Part shown: one piece after another, positions 24,250 through 37,860 of the stretch | How the letters are laid out: the number at the start of each line of letters is the position of its first letter | How positions within the stretch are numbered: the stretch's first letter is position 1 | Assembly: GCA_947683625.1 (NCBI GenBank) | Contig: CANTUR010000611.1 | Span: 248,001 to 312,000 of the forward strand | From: Mallotus nudiflorus | Lineage: Eukaryota; Streptophyta; Magnoliopsida; Malpighiales; Euphorbiaceae | Length of the DNA stretch: 64,000 bases | Direction: 5' to 3' | Position numbers and translations under genes: made by a program | Notes under the pieces: model-generated | Databases searched by the model: none | What the model was told of the DNA's origin: nothing | Seen by the model: the letters and a program-made list of their open reading frames with translations, nothing else

Positions 24250-25935
24250 TTGTTTGTTGATTCAACCTCATCTTTTCCTTCAGTCGATCATCCAACCACA
24301 TCCACACCAACATTAGACTATATACCACCCCGCCATCACCCTATGACCTTATGGCTTACTACTATGGCTCATCCTAAACATTATACCTTGATTGCCAACT
24401 CCTCTCTTGAAACTAAACCAACCAGCTTTTCTAAAGTAACCCATATTCCAAAATGGCGGCAAGCGATGGATAATGAGATGGAGGCTTTACAAAGAACATA
24501 GACTTGGACTCTTGTCCCACCACCACCTAATATCATTGTAGTAGGCAATCGATGGGTATATAAAATTAAACACCATGCTAATAGAGCCATTGAGTGTTTT
24601 AAAGCTCATCTCATTGCCAAGGAATACACTCAAGAACACGAAGTTAATTACATTGATACCTTTAGTTCGGTCATTAAGCCAATAACCATTCGTTGTGTTC
24701 TTTCTGTTGCAGTTACATGACAATGTAAAGTTCATCAACTTGATGTTAGCAATGCATTTCTTCATGGTAAGTAAAATAAAACTGTGTATATGGCATAACC
24801 TCAGGGGTATATCGACAAGGTACATCCATACTATGTTTGTAAACTTCAAAAATCCTTATATGGTTTAAAGCAAGTGCCTCGTGCTTGGTTCCAAAAGCTA
24901 AGTGGTTTTCTGCAAATGGTTGGATTCTATAGTTCTCACATTGATTCTTCTTTATTCATTTGTAATTCTTTTAGTTCGCAATGCTTTATATTGGTCTATG
25001 TGGATGACATCTTTCTAAACGACAACAATAATGATTTTCTATAGTTTGTTATTCACCAATTGTCCATAGCCTTTTCTTTAAGCGATTTAGGATAATTATA
25101 TTACTTCCTTAGCATCGAGATAACCATGCAGCCTGTGGGTTTGGTTTTATCTCAGTAGAAGTACATTTCAAGTATATTGAATGCGATGGGAATGTCTACA
25201 TGTAAACTGATATATACTCCTATGGTGTAAGGTACCATTTTATTTAAAGATTCTTCTCCCCCTCTCTTACTAAAAGAGGCTTTTTGGTTTCACAAGTGTT
25301 ATGGCTCTCTTCAATACATTACCCGACTAGACTTGATGTTTTATTATGAATAAACTCACTCAGTTTATGCATTCCCTAACACAATGTCATATGTAAGTAA
25401 TGAAGTGGGTACTCTGTTACTTACAAGGCTCCAAGCAATAGAGTTTACTTATTTCTCACACTAATGAATTTAATTTTATAGCCTTTATTGATGCTGATTG
25501 GGTAGGTAGCTTGGACGATCGTAAGTCAATAGGGGGTTATCTCATCTATATGGGCAACAATTTGGTTGGATGGTAATCCAAAAAATAGCCTATGGTTGCT
25601 AGAAGCTCAATTGAATTAAAATTTAAAGTAATCGCAAATATGACAGTTGACCTTCGATGGCTGTCCAAAATTCTTTAAGAACTTCATGTCCATGTCATTC
25701 GGGTACCTCAAGTTTGGTGTGACAACTTAGGCACTGTCTTTATTTCATCCAATGCCGCCTTCACTGCTCACACTCGGCATGTCGAGGTTGACTTTCACTT
25801 TATCCAAGAGCAAGTTGCATCCAGACAACTCTGTGTTAGTTCTATTTCCACCAAAGATCAAGTGGTGGATATTATGACAAAGCCACTAGCAAAGCCAACA
25901 TTTCATTTTATTGTTTCTAAGCTCAAGCTCACATC
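24250..25935 (+). pseudogene. Ale-like Copia reverse transcriptase and RNase H, decayed
   Basis: The reverse transcriptase is recognised by WRQAMDNEMEALQ (about 24452), NRWVYKIK, LDVSNAFLHG near 24740, SLYGLKQVPRAW near 24855 and the catalytic YVDD near 25000. RNase H follows from about 25480 (DWVGSLDDRKSIGGY-like), with SSIELK and DIMTKPLAKPTF up to the polypurine tract. In-frame stops lie mostly at former Trp, Gln or Arg codons. Confidence 0.82.
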
Positions 25936-25959
25936 ATATATGCCTGAGCTTATAGGGGG

Positions 25960-26111
25960 TACTAGTGATAAGTTCTATTAGTTGTATATTTGTTAAAGTT
26001 GTTATGTTTATTACAAGAGTGTTTCATTATTGTACAACTCTTCTTATATTTATATTGATTATACATGAATATAAAATATACAATTCTCCTATATAATCTC
26101 TAATATTAACT
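25960..26111 (+). repeat. 3' LTR of the Ale-like Copia element
   Basis: 152 bp, the same length as the 5' LTR, starting TACTAGTGATAAG and followed by the target duplication TTGAT. Confidence 0.88.
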
Positions 26112-26740
26112 TTGATATAGTTGTATTGAGGAACCATCTTACACCTTTACATGATTTAAATGATGCATCGACCCTTTATGAACACCTTAAATCTTTTTAC
26201 TCACTTTGTAAGGTAAAATTTTTACTATATGAATTCCTTAGATCAATCTACTCCCTTCAAACATTAGATTTCAAAAAATACCATAAATTTTTTCTTCGCA
26301 GCCAGTGGTATCTACTATAAATACATTAGCAGGGGCATTGTACAGGGTGTTTAGTGCATGACATGATCCAACATGTAACAAAATACGCCAAGCATATTTC
26401 AACTATTTGAGTTTTGGGGGTGTGTTTTCAAAAGGACCTATCATTTTACTCTCAAGTCTAAATCCTCGCCCACTGAGCTTGGTTGCACACTTCTTTGCAA
26501 TAGCTTTGTATGGTATTGGCCAATTGATACTTCCATTGCCTTCAGCTAAACACATGTGGATAGGGGCAAGAATGATCAAAGTAAGCTGCTAATTATAATT
26601 GCAATAATTCATATGTGATGCAAAAAATCCATCTCATGACATGTTTCTTGGTTTAGGTTGCTTTAGGGATCATTTTCCCTATAATTAGAGCTGAAGGAGT
26701 TTAACAAATGTTTTTCTCCAAAACTATATCAGCACACTAA

Positions 26741-27504
26741 GGATCTCAAATCTTTTTGAAAATGAGGAAATTAAAAGAATTGCAACCATTGAATCTTTGA
26801 AGTATAGTTTTTTTTTAGAATCAGAAATTAACAATTGGAGGCTTGTTTAAGCAATTTGTGATTATTGATATTAGTTTACTGATAGATTTTTTTAGTGTTG
26901 GAACAAAAATTTCCATATATTGTCAACCTATGGCTTTACATTTTTTTCAGAATTATATAAGTTTGTATAATCATTCTAGTACTTCCTTATAGCAAATTTG
27001 CAATGTCAATGTGCATGTTGTAAGGAGATGAGCCATTTTATGTAGTGTTAAACTATTGGTAAGTGACAACATAACGAAGAGCCAATATTATCAGAAATTT
27101 TATAATGGTCCAAACTTTTGATGAGATGGAAGATTAAACTAATAATATCAAGTCATCTACGGTTCACCCATATGCTATTAGATTTTTAGTTTTTATCACT
27201 TTAATTAAATGCTCAATTTTTATTGGTTTAACTTTCCAATTTATCAAAACTGAGGACTACTATATAGTATCTTTAGAATTATAGCCCAGTCCATCGCACA
27301 TTTTCATGTTTTCTTTTCCAAAATTTATGATATATGATTAATGATAATCAACATCTCCACACTCAACTTTAATTGAAGTCAATGGTAGCTATATTTGTCA
27401 ACAAATTGCCTAATTGAAACATTCAAAATTAGAAGAATGAGTTAAATTTGCAATAAGTCAAAAAGTTTATTTTTTACTAGTAAGAGAGTAGTCAAGTAGT
27501 AACT
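26741..27504. other. SQE2 3' flank
   Basis: Matches 5126-5720 behind SQE1. It carries an extra segment of about 180 bp (about 27090-27280) that is absent from copy 1. No gene seen. It ends at the target duplication TAACT (27500-27504) of solo LTR C. Confidence 0.6.
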
Positions 27505-30018
27505 TGTAATAACCCTAGTTTTTAAATTATTTTAATTTAAAATAGGATATGCAGTGTTAATAAAATTTAAAGCTATATTTGATTATTTTATTATCTTGTG
27601 ATTAATATTCATTATTTCATGTTTAATCAAAATTTTCTACGTAAATATTTATTTTAAAACCTATTATTTTAGAAATTTATTTATGTTATATTTATTATTT
27701 CGAGAATTATTTTAATAATCTTATTTAAGTACTAAGGTTATTTTATTTTTTTAAAATGATGTTTATTTTTATTATTATTATTTTTACTATAATGCATTAT
27801 TGCATGATTATAATATGTGTTATTACATATATATATATACACACACACACATACATTAGGGTTATTGTTATTATTTTATTTGTGTGTGAATGCATGTATG
27901 TGTGTATATATATATACTGATATACATGTGTAGAGAACTCCTCGAACCAACCCAAGCCACCCCCCTCCCTGTTGTTTTCATGTTGTTCCCTCACTGTCGG
28001 TGTGCCTCACCACCGTCCAGCCACCTCCTGCTATCATCCTCGTCTCCTCCTTCTTCTCTGGCAAGCAGCAGATTGGCGACAACAAGAAGAAATCGAAACT
28101 TGAGCTTTCCGGTGTTCCTCCTTTATCCGGCCACCATTCTTTGTGATTCTGGTGTCCCTGAGCTCCTCAAGCTCCAGTGAACTAGATCCTAGCTTCAGTT
28201 TGAGCTTTAATCCCTCCATTTTTGTTGTTTCTTGAATTTTTAGTTTCGGTCACTTAGAGTTTTTATTTTTTTTGGGGTGTTAATGGTTGATTCATGAAAA
28301 ATTCCTTTACAAATGTTGAATATACTAGCTTAATCTACTCCCATGAATTTTTGTGTGATTTTTAGAAATTATTTTATTTTTGTGAATTTTTGAATATTTT
28401 ATTATTATTTTATTAATTTTCATAAATTAATTATATAAATTATGAAATTATGATTTTTGGTGTTATTGGTAATTATTATTAGTTTTAGAGTTGAGTTTAT
28501 AATTTTTGTGATTTTTATGTAATTTTTATAATTATTTTAAGTTTATGTCAATTTTGAAAAATTAGGTTAAAAATGTAATTTGGTAGAAATTATTGGCTAA
28601 TTAAAAGTTTTTGGTGATAATAATGAGATATATGTTGAGAAAATAATTTTTTGTGTATTTAAATAATTTTTATTGAATTTTTTTTAGTAATATTAGTATA
28701 TTATGTGTAATTTTTGAATATTAGGGTTAATTGTGTAATTTGGTGATAATTTTAGTTAAATATTATTTTTAATTGGTTTTAATATTATTTTAGGTATAAA
28801 AATGATTTTTACAAATTATTTACTATTTTTAATTAATTAATACTAATTTTTGAAAATTATTTTTAAATAATATATTATATACTATTTTGTAATAAAATGG
28901 ATTTTTAGTAATTTTTAAAATGTATTTGGACTAATTAAGCTATTTGGATTAGTAAAGTGGGTTTTTATTAAATTATATTGAATTATCGAGAAAATAGATT
29001 TTTAATAATATTATATTATTATTTAAGGTTTTGAAGTAATTATTGGGAAAAATAATTATTTTTGGTGTTTTAATGTTAAATATGTAATATTTTGATATTT
29101 TGAGGGTATTTATGGTAATTATTGATTTTTAATATATTTTATTATATTATGTGAATTGTGGTGAGTCGTGAACCTCGGGTGGGGAATTTTTGTAGGTCGG
29201 GATCTCAATCGAGGGTTGTTTGAATTCTGAAATTAGAAGTGTATTTTTCTTGTAAGACTAGCTCTACTTTTTAGTAGAGAGATGTCCGTTTTACAGAGGA
29301 GGTTCTACTAAATTTTTGGTAGAATTCTAGTAAAACGTGACATCGGGTTTAATTCCTATTCTGTGTCTTTTTGTATTTTGTAATTCTAGATCGAGTTTCT
29401 AGAAGTCTAAGTTAGATTTATTGTGATTCTGTGATCGTTTTTATTGTTTAGTTGCGCCGAGACCAAGACCTAGTTGACCAGGCCCGTCGGAACAGTCTCC
29501 TGGAGCGCATCCTTGTGAGTTGTTATTTTATATATACATTGCATTTAGGTTGCATGTTTTAGAATTATATGTTTTAAATGTAAAATTTTGCATAATTATT
29601 TTATTAAATGGTTAAGTATATTTTATGTATATTTTTAATATATTCTTGGTATATTTTAAAATAAATGCATGTTTTACTTTTGAATTATACCTAAATTATT
29701 TTTAAGTATGTTATTGGTTTAATTTAGTACATTTCATGATTTGTTTGAATTGATTTTACATATATATATACTTGAAATATACTTAGTTTATTTTAGGTAT
29801 ATTTCTTGTATATATATGGATTATTTGATCATTTCGAATGCCATTTTGCATTATTTAATTTTGAATATATGTTTTATTTTTTAAATAAAGGATATCAATA
29901 GAACGTGCTTCCTAGTGGGCAGCGCTAGGACCGAGTACGTACCGGTGCGATAGATTGTAGGTTAGCTTACTAACTTATTTGTGGAAGTTATGATTTGATT
30001 GATTTAATTGGGATGTGA

Positions 30019-30123
30019 TGTGATTGCTAGAACTCGGTTGACCAAGTGTTTCAGGGCTAATCACACTGAAAGTCAGACTACTGGAGCTTAGTCGACTTTG
30101 TGTCTCAGGGCCAGTCTACTGTC
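30019..30123 (+). repeat. Paired hairpins in solo LTR C
   Basis: Stem 1 TGTGATTG / TAATCACA (one G-T pair) and stem 2 CAGACT / AGTCTACTGTC region, enclosing loops with CTCGGTTGA and CTTAGTCGA and both ending in AGGGC. Same arrangement as in solo LTR B. Confidence 0.65.
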
Positions 30124-30295
30124 CAATTGGATTAAGTGAATTTACTTGGAATTAAGTGACCCAGTATGGCTAGAGCGATTTTTTTTATTATTGTTGAGGT
30201 TGTGATTATTTAGGGTTCTATTTAATCCTTCAAAACTTGTATTTTTCAGTATTATGAAATAAAGTGATTTTCAGCATCTGTGTGTACATGCCTGT

Positions 30296-32394
30296 TGTAA
30301 GCACCCAATTTCAGGATGCAATTGTGCACAATTACGATGTAAGCCCCTATGATGAAATTTATTCAAAAATTGAACTTGGTTGTTGATTTCTGGACTTTAA
30401 GGACTAAATTACAACGTTTTTTAGGGTTTGATTGCGTATAAGTCAATTTTCAGGGGTCTTTTGGTAATTAAAAGTTAAAAAAAAGAAAAAAAAGTTTTAG
30501 GATCGGCATTGTGTATTGCCAACCGACATTACACAATGCTGATCGACATTGTATAATGCCGGTCGGCATTGCACAGTGCCGATGCGTAATAATTCCATTT
30601 TTTTTTATTTTTTTCGCGTATTTTTCCTTATTTTTATTGATTTTTTCAGTGTTTTGATTGGTTGAAAATTCAAATTTTATCTGATAAGGTTTTTTAAAAA
30701 AAATGCAGAAGAAATGTTTGAAATCAAAATAAACACTATCTAATCTGGTCAGATAGGTCTGTTCCTCCTTTGGAGGAAGTTCAGTACGCGCAAACTCTGC
30801 ATTTGAAAGCAGAGTCTGCATGCGTGCGAGAGGGAGGCTTGGCTGGAGGACCTTTTTTTTTCTTCTGGTTTTCGAGAGGATTTTTTTGGAGAGGCACACG
30901 AAGACATAGTGAAAAAAGAGAGACTACGAGCATAAAACCCTAATTTTTAATACTAAAATTTCCGAAGGTAATAGTCCAGAATCAACAGTATCTTACTTTT
31001 AATGATGGTAATTCAATCTGAGGGGCTCAAAAAGGGGCATTTGCACAACATCTCCAGTGTTATTTTTCTATTTCTTTTATTACTCTTTTTTTATTATTTT
31101 ATTATTTTTGTTATTATTTTGATTATTTGAATTCATTACTAATTTGCTTTTTGTTTTGTTTTGATGTCCGTATGTGGATTGAGGAGGAGGTTCCCACCTA
31201 TGTTTAATTGAACAAAAGATCCATGGAATGCCATGGATGAACCCATACTGTTTTAATAATAGTTCTTAGGATTTTAATTTTTGTTTTGCATTTTGGTATC
31301 CTGTGTAGTTTATTTTAATTTCTGGGTGTATAATTATTTAATTTTAATTTTATACGTAGTTTGTAATAGCCCCAGTAGTGGGAATAGTGAAAGATTTAAA
31401 TTTCTGTATTTTAAAATTGATTAGTAATTAGGTTCAATTGGGTAAAAAAATCAATTAAAATCAATGGTGGTAGTAGCTTAAATTAGGTTTTGCATGTAAT
31501 TAATTTAGGTTTTTTTTTAGAAAATCATTTTAATGTTTGTTTGATCTATTTTTTGTGTTTTATTTATTTTAGGCTTGTTTTTTTTTATGTTTTTATGTTT
31601 TTGGGCCCCAAGCCCATGTTTAGGTCTAACCCACTTAATAAATGGCTTAAAAATGATTTAGGTTTTAAATAATTAAAATCAACTTAGGCCCATTAGGTTA
31701 ATTAGATTTTAGGCCCACTTTAGGCCGCTTAGTTAATTAAAATTGTTTAGACTTAGCTCAGCCCACTTAATTATTTTTCTTTTAAAATAAATAGACCTAG
31801 GTCCACACTCCCTTAAAATAAAACCAAGTTAGACTTAGGCCCACTAGTTTAATTTTCCTTTAAAAATTGAATAGACTTAAGCTCATATCTTAGAAAGACT
31901 AAAAAATAGATTTAGGCTCATTAATTAATAAAATGTAGGCCCACTTTTTCTATTTCACTTGTAAATAAAATGTAGATTTAGCTAACTTATTTAATAAAAT
32001 TAACATAGTTTAGACTTAGGGACAACGCGATCTTGAGTGCATTTTTTACTTGTAATTTTATTGACTTGTTGCCTTTTTGGGTAGATGGATGTTAATTAGG
32101 GTTTAATAAAATTGCATGTAATTAGAGGATGAAATAATTATTTATAAAATTATTCTAAATGAACACGAGACTAAGAGAAGTTAGTATTCCGTATCCAGAA
32201 TGTCTTGGTTGTGGTGCTAATTTTCTTTTAGAGGAACCACCAATCAAATTGTCCCAGTTATTACCCTGGGTGGCGACTCCTCATCTCCACGCCATGTCTT
32301 TGTGATAGTGGTTAGTGTGTTTTCTAAGGCCCTGAGCCTAAACAATGTCGTGGTTGCTAAAATCTTGGACGCGCGCTAAACCTCGCCGTCTACA
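30296..32394 (+). repeat. 5' LTR of the Tat element
   Basis: Starts TGTAAGCACCC and ends GTCTACA. It contains four 20-bp palindromic units at 30501-30580 and a section (about 31610-31960) with repeated TTAGGCCCA-like words. It differs from the 3' LTR by scattered substitutions and by three extra 20-bp units. Confidence 0.92.
30501..30586 (+). repeat. Four 20-bp palindromic units in the 5' LTR
   Basis: Units start at 30501, 30521, 30541 and 30561, each exactly 20 bp and beginning GATCGGCATT or a close variant. The third, GATCGACATTGTATAATGCC, contains a self-complementary core. The 3' LTR keeps only one unit (47913-47932). Confidence 0.8.
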
Positions 32395-34788
32395 GTGGCG
32401 ACTCCACTGAGGATAAGAGATACTGATTCTACTCATGTTCTTTAGAATTATTTTATCAATTATTATTTCATTCTTGCATTCATTTTGCATGTCCTTACTA
32501 AACTGATAGCGTTGGTTTTATGATTCCATGATTCCACTAGCTTCATTGAGTTATAGATTGGCTAACCATCACTCTTAGCCTTAACTTGGTTTAAGAGAGA
32601 TTACCGGGCTCATCTGACTAAAGTCTGTAACCCAAGTCCCTAAGGGGGGTCATCTTCTCTCGAGTTGGTAAAGGACGCTGGGCCCCTCTGACCTTGGCCT
32701 GTAACTCAAAGTCCATAATGGAGAGCATCTTGCTAAGGGAACCTTTGTTAGTGATATGCACTAAGTCAATCATTTGATTATGCATTGAATTTCTTATGTT
32801 ATTAATAAAGAGGTATTTCATTATCATTTGATTTTATGAATGGTTAATTCTTACTAAGGCCATTAAGTATGTGACTTGATAGTAAAACCCTTAGATTAAA
32901 ATAAGAGTTCTATTCTAATTATCCCTAGCCATTTATTAATTATATAAATGTTAAAGTATTAAGGCTAGTATGATGTTGATTGATGGTTATGTTTTATTAA
33001 TCATGAATATGAGATATTGAGTCAACTCATAGGTACATGATGAGAGATCATGTATTGGATTGACCCACTATGAGAATGCTGCATAGAATATTGTCATAAG
33101 TATTTCTCATCACAGTAATTTTATTTCGGTCCTTTGACCTTAAAATCATCATGGATTTCTACATAGCTATTTTATATTTTGACACATTCTAACATTGTCT
33201 TTAACCGGACGATTAGATAGGATGTTGTTGGATATAAAATAAGTTATGTGAGGAATGTGAGTGATTTAGAAGGAATTTATCCCTCATTAATATGAGAAAG
33301 ATATCTATGGGCCCCTTGATGAGATAGACTGAAGGAAAATGCATGGCCATGCTGAAATGAATTGATAAAGAGTTATTATTCTCAGTCTACTTAGAATCAA
33401 GTCATAATATTGAACTATATAAGGATGACATTCTATGCCTTATGTTCAATTAAGATATCATGTGATAAAGGGACGATAAAATTCACTGTAATTAAGTTAT
33501 GTCAGATTATTGACTTCACATGACTTAGGTAGTCATAATGTCTTGCTAGAGGCCACTTATGACTTGTAGGCCTAACTAGAGATTTAGGCCCACTGCCAAT
33601 GTTATGTGAACCTATAGGGTCACACACTTAGAACAAGCCCAAAATGAATATGGGTTTAATAAGCCCAAAATAAACTCTATGGAAATAAATAATTAAAGTG
33701 TTTTATTTATTTATTTGTTTATTTATTTAAGATAAATGTTATTTTAAATAAATAAATAAATAATACATTATTTTTGATTTTTTTTAAAACAAAATCAAAA
33801 TGTAATAAATGGAAATTACCAAAAAGGTCTTTAGTAGGTGAAACCCTAATTTGGAGTCTATAAATATGTTATATTCTCTAGGGTTTAATACAGTTGTTTT
33901 CCTTGCCTCCAAAAAGGGTTTTCTCTCTTCCTAGAAAACAAACATAGAGTTTTTCTTTTGTTTTTGATTTGTGAGACAATAAAGAAGGTTGCTAGCACAC
34001 TCCAATTCATTTTGTGAAGGATTGTTCATGTGGATACCTATAAAGGACGCATCCTTTTGGAGACGTCTTGATCCGAACAACCAAAGCAAAAAGCTCGAGG
34101 CAAGGTGTCACCGGTGTGAACATCTTCTCATCCTTCCAGAAAATCTTGCCTCTTCTGTGTTTTGGTGAGATTCTTGAAACCCTAGATTTAATCAAGTAGT
34201 CGAATTACATGGATCCAGGTTTGGGAACGTGATAAAATTTCAATTTTTTTGCTGTGTTTGTAGCATGAGACCCTAACAACCTTAACTATTCACTGGACCC
34301 TAACCACATATAATGGCCTAGTTACTTCCCCTAGGATCTTCACCCAAAGTGTTTGTTTGTTTGAATTTTCATGAGGTATTTCTATTTATAAAAGCCCAGG
34401 CCTATACCTTTGAAGCTCATTCAGGCTGATAAGGATTAGGCTAGATCTTTATATTTAGAAATGTTGCTTTTGTGCATTTTCTTTTAAGAGAGATTTGGCA
34501 TGCGCATCGGCTCTTAATATCCCCTATTGATATGAAGGCCAATACAAAAAATCCTAGGAAAAGAAACTCACCATTGAACACATGTGTGGGAGGAATAAGG
34601 TTAGAAGGCTTATGCTTGCATGTTGCTTGTTGATTGCTTCTTGATACTTGCTAAGTGCTTGCTTATTACTTGTTGTATAGCATGTGCATCATGCATACAT
34701 GCATACATGCATCATACTAACACCTTGTTTTGCAGCCATCATAGATTCATCTGGATCTTCCCGTGTTTGGGGATAAAGAGGTGGTAGA
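32395..34788 (+). other. Primer binding site and leader of the Tat element
   Basis: TGGCGACTCCACTGAGGA at 32396-32413 is the tRNA primer site. The Ogre family usually uses tRNA-Arg, but the tRNA was not checked here. The rest of the 2.4 kb leader has no convincing gene. Bases 32600-32745 hold two similar blocks with CTGTAACCCAAGTCC and CTGTAACTCAAAGTCC. Bases 33695-33770 are a TTTA run followed by an AAAT run that can fold back. Short GCATACAT repeats lie near 34690. Confidence 0.7.
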
Positions 34789-36440
34789 TTGATCAGAGTT
34801 GATTTAAGTCCGGAGTCCATAGCTCAAAGCATTCTTCACAGAATGGAGAGACTAGAGGGGTGTCCAATCAATCCACTATTCCTAGAAGCCGAATCAACTC
34901 AGACTGAACAGACTGAAATGGAACAACAACTAGAGATGTGGACCTTAGAGGACATTAAGGGAGCTTTGATGGATGACATGAAAACTATGATGCAAGATGA
35001 ACTAAGAAAGGCTTTGGCCGAACTTATGCAACCTGTTGTTGAACAACCACCTATTATTGTTGGACAACCATCTACTGCTGTTATTGAACAACCACCTGCT
35101 GCTACTGTTGAACAACCACCTGTTGTAAGAGCTCCACCTATTGCTCCTCCACCTACTGCTAATAATGCTGGGGGGAAACTTGCTTCTAGAAATGTGCCTG
35201 CTGCTGATGTGATAATGGAAGATATTAAAAACTACATGGTAGAAAAGGCGAAGAGAGAGTCACTTGAATTGGTTCAAGACCTTGAGTCTAAGCAGATGCA
35301 AGCATTGACTCAGAAAATGTCCAAGATGGAAGAGCTGATTAAAGGACTAGGAATGGGATATTCTTTTGACTTTGATGACATGCTGCAAATGGAGGGAGAT
35401 AAGCTGCCTGAAAAATTCAAAATGCCTCAACTACAGAAGTTTGATGGGAGAGGAGATCCAAGGATTCATTTAAGTCAATACACCATAACCATGAGCACTA
35501 CTAAAGCACCATCACCATTATCAGTAGTTGCTAGGCTGTTTGTGTTATCCCTAGAAGGAATGGCTATGAACTGGTACTATGGGTTACAAAAATCTGTTAA
35601 GGCTGACTGAAAAGAAATATGTACTGCATTCTTGAAACAATATGATTATAACACTCAATTGGAAGTGTCAATTAGGGATTTGGAGTTGACTAAGCAAAAA
35701 CCAAATGAGTCCTTTTCTAATTTTGTAACTCGTTTCATGAATAAAGCAAGGATGATGAAAAACAAGCTTGCTGAGAAAGATCAAGTTAGAATGATAGTTT
35801 ATAATGTGTCACCTAATTTGGTTAAGAGGTTACGGATGATGAATCCTAGAACCTTTGTGGATTTTTATCATGATGGGTTACAAGCTAAAGAAATTGAGAG
35901 TGAGAAAAAGAAAACTATTAGAGGCACAAGAACTCGAAACTACCTAGCTGGGGGCATACAACAAGGAAGTACTAGCTGAGCTGTAGAGGTGCGTGCAGTT
36001 CAATAACCCCAAAGGTTCTCTAACTTCAACTAACCACTCTCTAAAGTCCTAGAGAGGCTAATCCAAAAAGGCCTGCTCCGACCCTTAACCTTTTCCAAAC
36101 CCCTGAATCCAAATCTCCTTGGCTATGATCCAAACAGTTACTGCAAGTTTCATCAAGTAGCTGGCCATTCCACAGATACCTGTATTTGCCTAAAACATGA
36201 GATCCAAAACCTGATAGATTCCAAAAAAATCACTGACCCTAAGAAATCCAATTCCAACCCAAACACTATAAACAACCCTTTCCCAGATTACCGAAATGTT
36301 CCACCACCAGCCACCATGATGATAAACTCAGGGGTTAGCGAAGAAGAAGTGCTAAGCTCCTTCGAGGACCTTAACCTTATACCCAATAGAGAACCTTTTG
36401 GACAATCACTGGGAGGAGTAGAATACTTATTAGGCTAGCC
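34789..36440 (+). pseudogene. Tat-type Gag, decayed
   Basis: Gag forms the virus-like particle that packages the element RNA. Bases 34789-35979 read as Gag except for a TGA at 35608-35610 in place of a Trp codon. A Pro/Val/Ala-rich linker with repeated EQPP words (about 35035-35160) is followed by the conserved PEKFKMPQLQKFDGRGDP and the retrotransposon gag core through about 35960. A Cys/His segment, CKFHQVAGHSTDTC (about 36136-36180), resembles the zinc-finger-like region of Tat Gag proteins. The true start codon is not clear. Several stops and frame changes follow after 35979. Confidence 0.82.
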
Positions 36441-36738
36441 CTCAGGCTAGTTTAATTACAGAGTATTCTACTCGAAACCACCCTCTGCTGATATCCCTAT
36501 TGAATCAATTGAGCCCTTAGGTTGGGGAGATGAGTTTGATGATAAGCCAATAAAAGAAGAGCCTGAAATTCCCGAGCAGTCGCTAAGAGGAGTTGAAGAT
36601 CTGTTGGGACAACCTTCAGGCAAGTTCGATTATAGAGTATTCTATTCTAAATCCCTTTCTACTGACATCCCCATTGAACTGATTGTGCTGACATGATGGG
36701 GTGATGAGTTTGAGGAAGATGAATTCTTAACCTCAGAA

Positions 36739-37860
36739 TTGTCCCAAGAAGGGGTTGAAGAGATGCTAAGTCAACATATGGATAAGCTGAGGGAGTTGAA
36801 GGGAAAAGAAACATGCACAATGGATGTTTGGAAAAATGGGAAAAGAGAACGGATCATTAGGGCCTTGGACATATGGTATGATTCTAATGAAGAAAAACCT
36901 ATTGGAGTTGATGTATGGAGTGATACTCCAAATGTAAATCATGTTACTAGAAGCGGGAGGAATTATGGGACAACAGAAAAGCAAAATGAAAGGGTTATAG
37001 AAAGGGAAGAAATAAAAGACACAGAAATAAAGGAAGGACAGAAAGAGGATTTGATCCTGGAACAACTCAAGAAGGCTAAAGCGAGTGTGAGCATTTGGGA
37101 ATTACTGATGCATTCAGGCAACCACAGAAGGGCTCTGGTTAAAGCTTTGTTGAACATGAGCATTGAAACAACCGTTACTCTAGAGGCTATGGTAGCAAAG
37201 ATGATAGAAAAGAAACATGGGCTGATAACATTCTTAGATGATGACTTGCCTTTGGAGGGAAGAAATCATAACAATGCATTATTTATCCCAGCTGAAGTAA
37301 AAGGGAAGAGAACCAACTTTATAATGGTGGATGATGGTTCAACTATAAATGTATGCCTGCTAAAGATCCTACCTAATCTAGGTCTGAAAGTAGATGAATT
37401 GATGGCTTCAAACCTCATAATTAGAGCGTACGATGACAGTACCAGGAATGTGGAGGGAACATTTCAGGCTTTGGTCAAAATAGGGCCCATAAAGTCGACT
37501 ATTGAATTTACTATACTGGACATCCCTGTTACCTATGCCTTGCTGGTGGGAAGGTCGTGGTTTCATGCCCTGGGAGGAGTACCTTCAACAGTGCACCAGA
37601 AAATAAAATTCCCTCATGAAGAAGATGTTGTGACAATAGAAGCTGGAACCAATGCAGCTGTGGTAGCCATACTTGATAAATAGAAGCAAGTGTGTGTTTT
37701 TCCTGGTTTCCAAGTTGCTAGAATATTTGATGAGATGGATCCTAGGGTTGCAAAAATGATGGAAAGCATGAATTATCGACCTGGATAAGGACTCGGGAAG
37801 AATGAACAAGGAAGCCCTAAGCCGCTGAACATTAAAACTTAGGACCATATGAAGGGTTTG
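36739..37860 (+). pseudogene. Tat-type aspartic protease with adjoining G-patch-like segment
   Basis: The open stretch 36739-37683 encodes a long acidic linker and then a retropepsin-type protease. The active-site region reads IMVDDGSTINV at about 37321-37353, and the C-terminal part contains YALLVGRSWFHALGGVPST, typical of this lineage. After a stop at 37681-37683 the next segment (about 37755-37850) reads MNYRPG, stop, GLGKNEQG, which looks like a G-patch, a glycine-rich RNA-binding motif found next to some retroviral and retroelement proteases. Stops lie at 37681 and 37788 or nearby. Confidence 0.75.

Larger units (their letters stand above)
21732..26111 (+). mobile_element. Complete Ty1/copia element, Ale/Retrofit-like, inserted in SQE2 exon 6
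   Basis: Two LTRs of 152 bp (21732-21883 and 25960-26111) bound a 4380-bp element. The target duplication is TTGAT (21727-21731 and 26112-26116), and the uninterrupted exon is seen in SQE1 near 4505. The primer site TGGTAATAGAGCC follows the 5' LTR at 21884, one or two changes from the Copia initiator-Met site. A G-rich polypurine tract lies at about 25950-25959. Short LTRs, small size and an Ale-type zinc knuckle suggest the Ale/Retrofit lineage. The two LTRs differ at about 13 of 152 positions by eye, so the insertion is not recent. Confidence 0.92.
20277..26740 (+). pseudogene. SQE copy 2, main body, interrupted by a Copia element
   Basis: Exon-by-exon match to SQE1: half of exon 1 from about 20277, exon 2 near 20479-20585 (first codons lost), exon 3 about 20687-20861, exon 4 about 20940-21107, exon 5 about 21248-21466, exon 6 from about 21558 to 26212 with the Copia element 21732-26111 inside it, exon 7 26302-26580, and exon 8 from 26657. 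Stops arise from C-to-T changes, for example CAG to TAG near 20710, CAA to TAA near 21003, CGA to TGA near 21085 and CAA to TAA in exon 5. It nevertheless keeps the normal intron 6 acceptor AG (26300-26301) and the normal intron 7 donor GT (26581-26582), both of which are altered in copy 1. Confidence 0.88.

Noticed and set aside
30468..30899. Minus-strand open frame in the Tat LTR, with a similar one at 48003-48293
   Set aside because: Similarity is due to the two LTRs being copies of one sequence. Lengths differ and no domain is seen.
36766..37163. Minus-strand open frames of 60-100 codons opposite the protease
   Set aside because: Shadows of the coding strand, hydrophobic by complement of a Lys/Glu-rich sequence.
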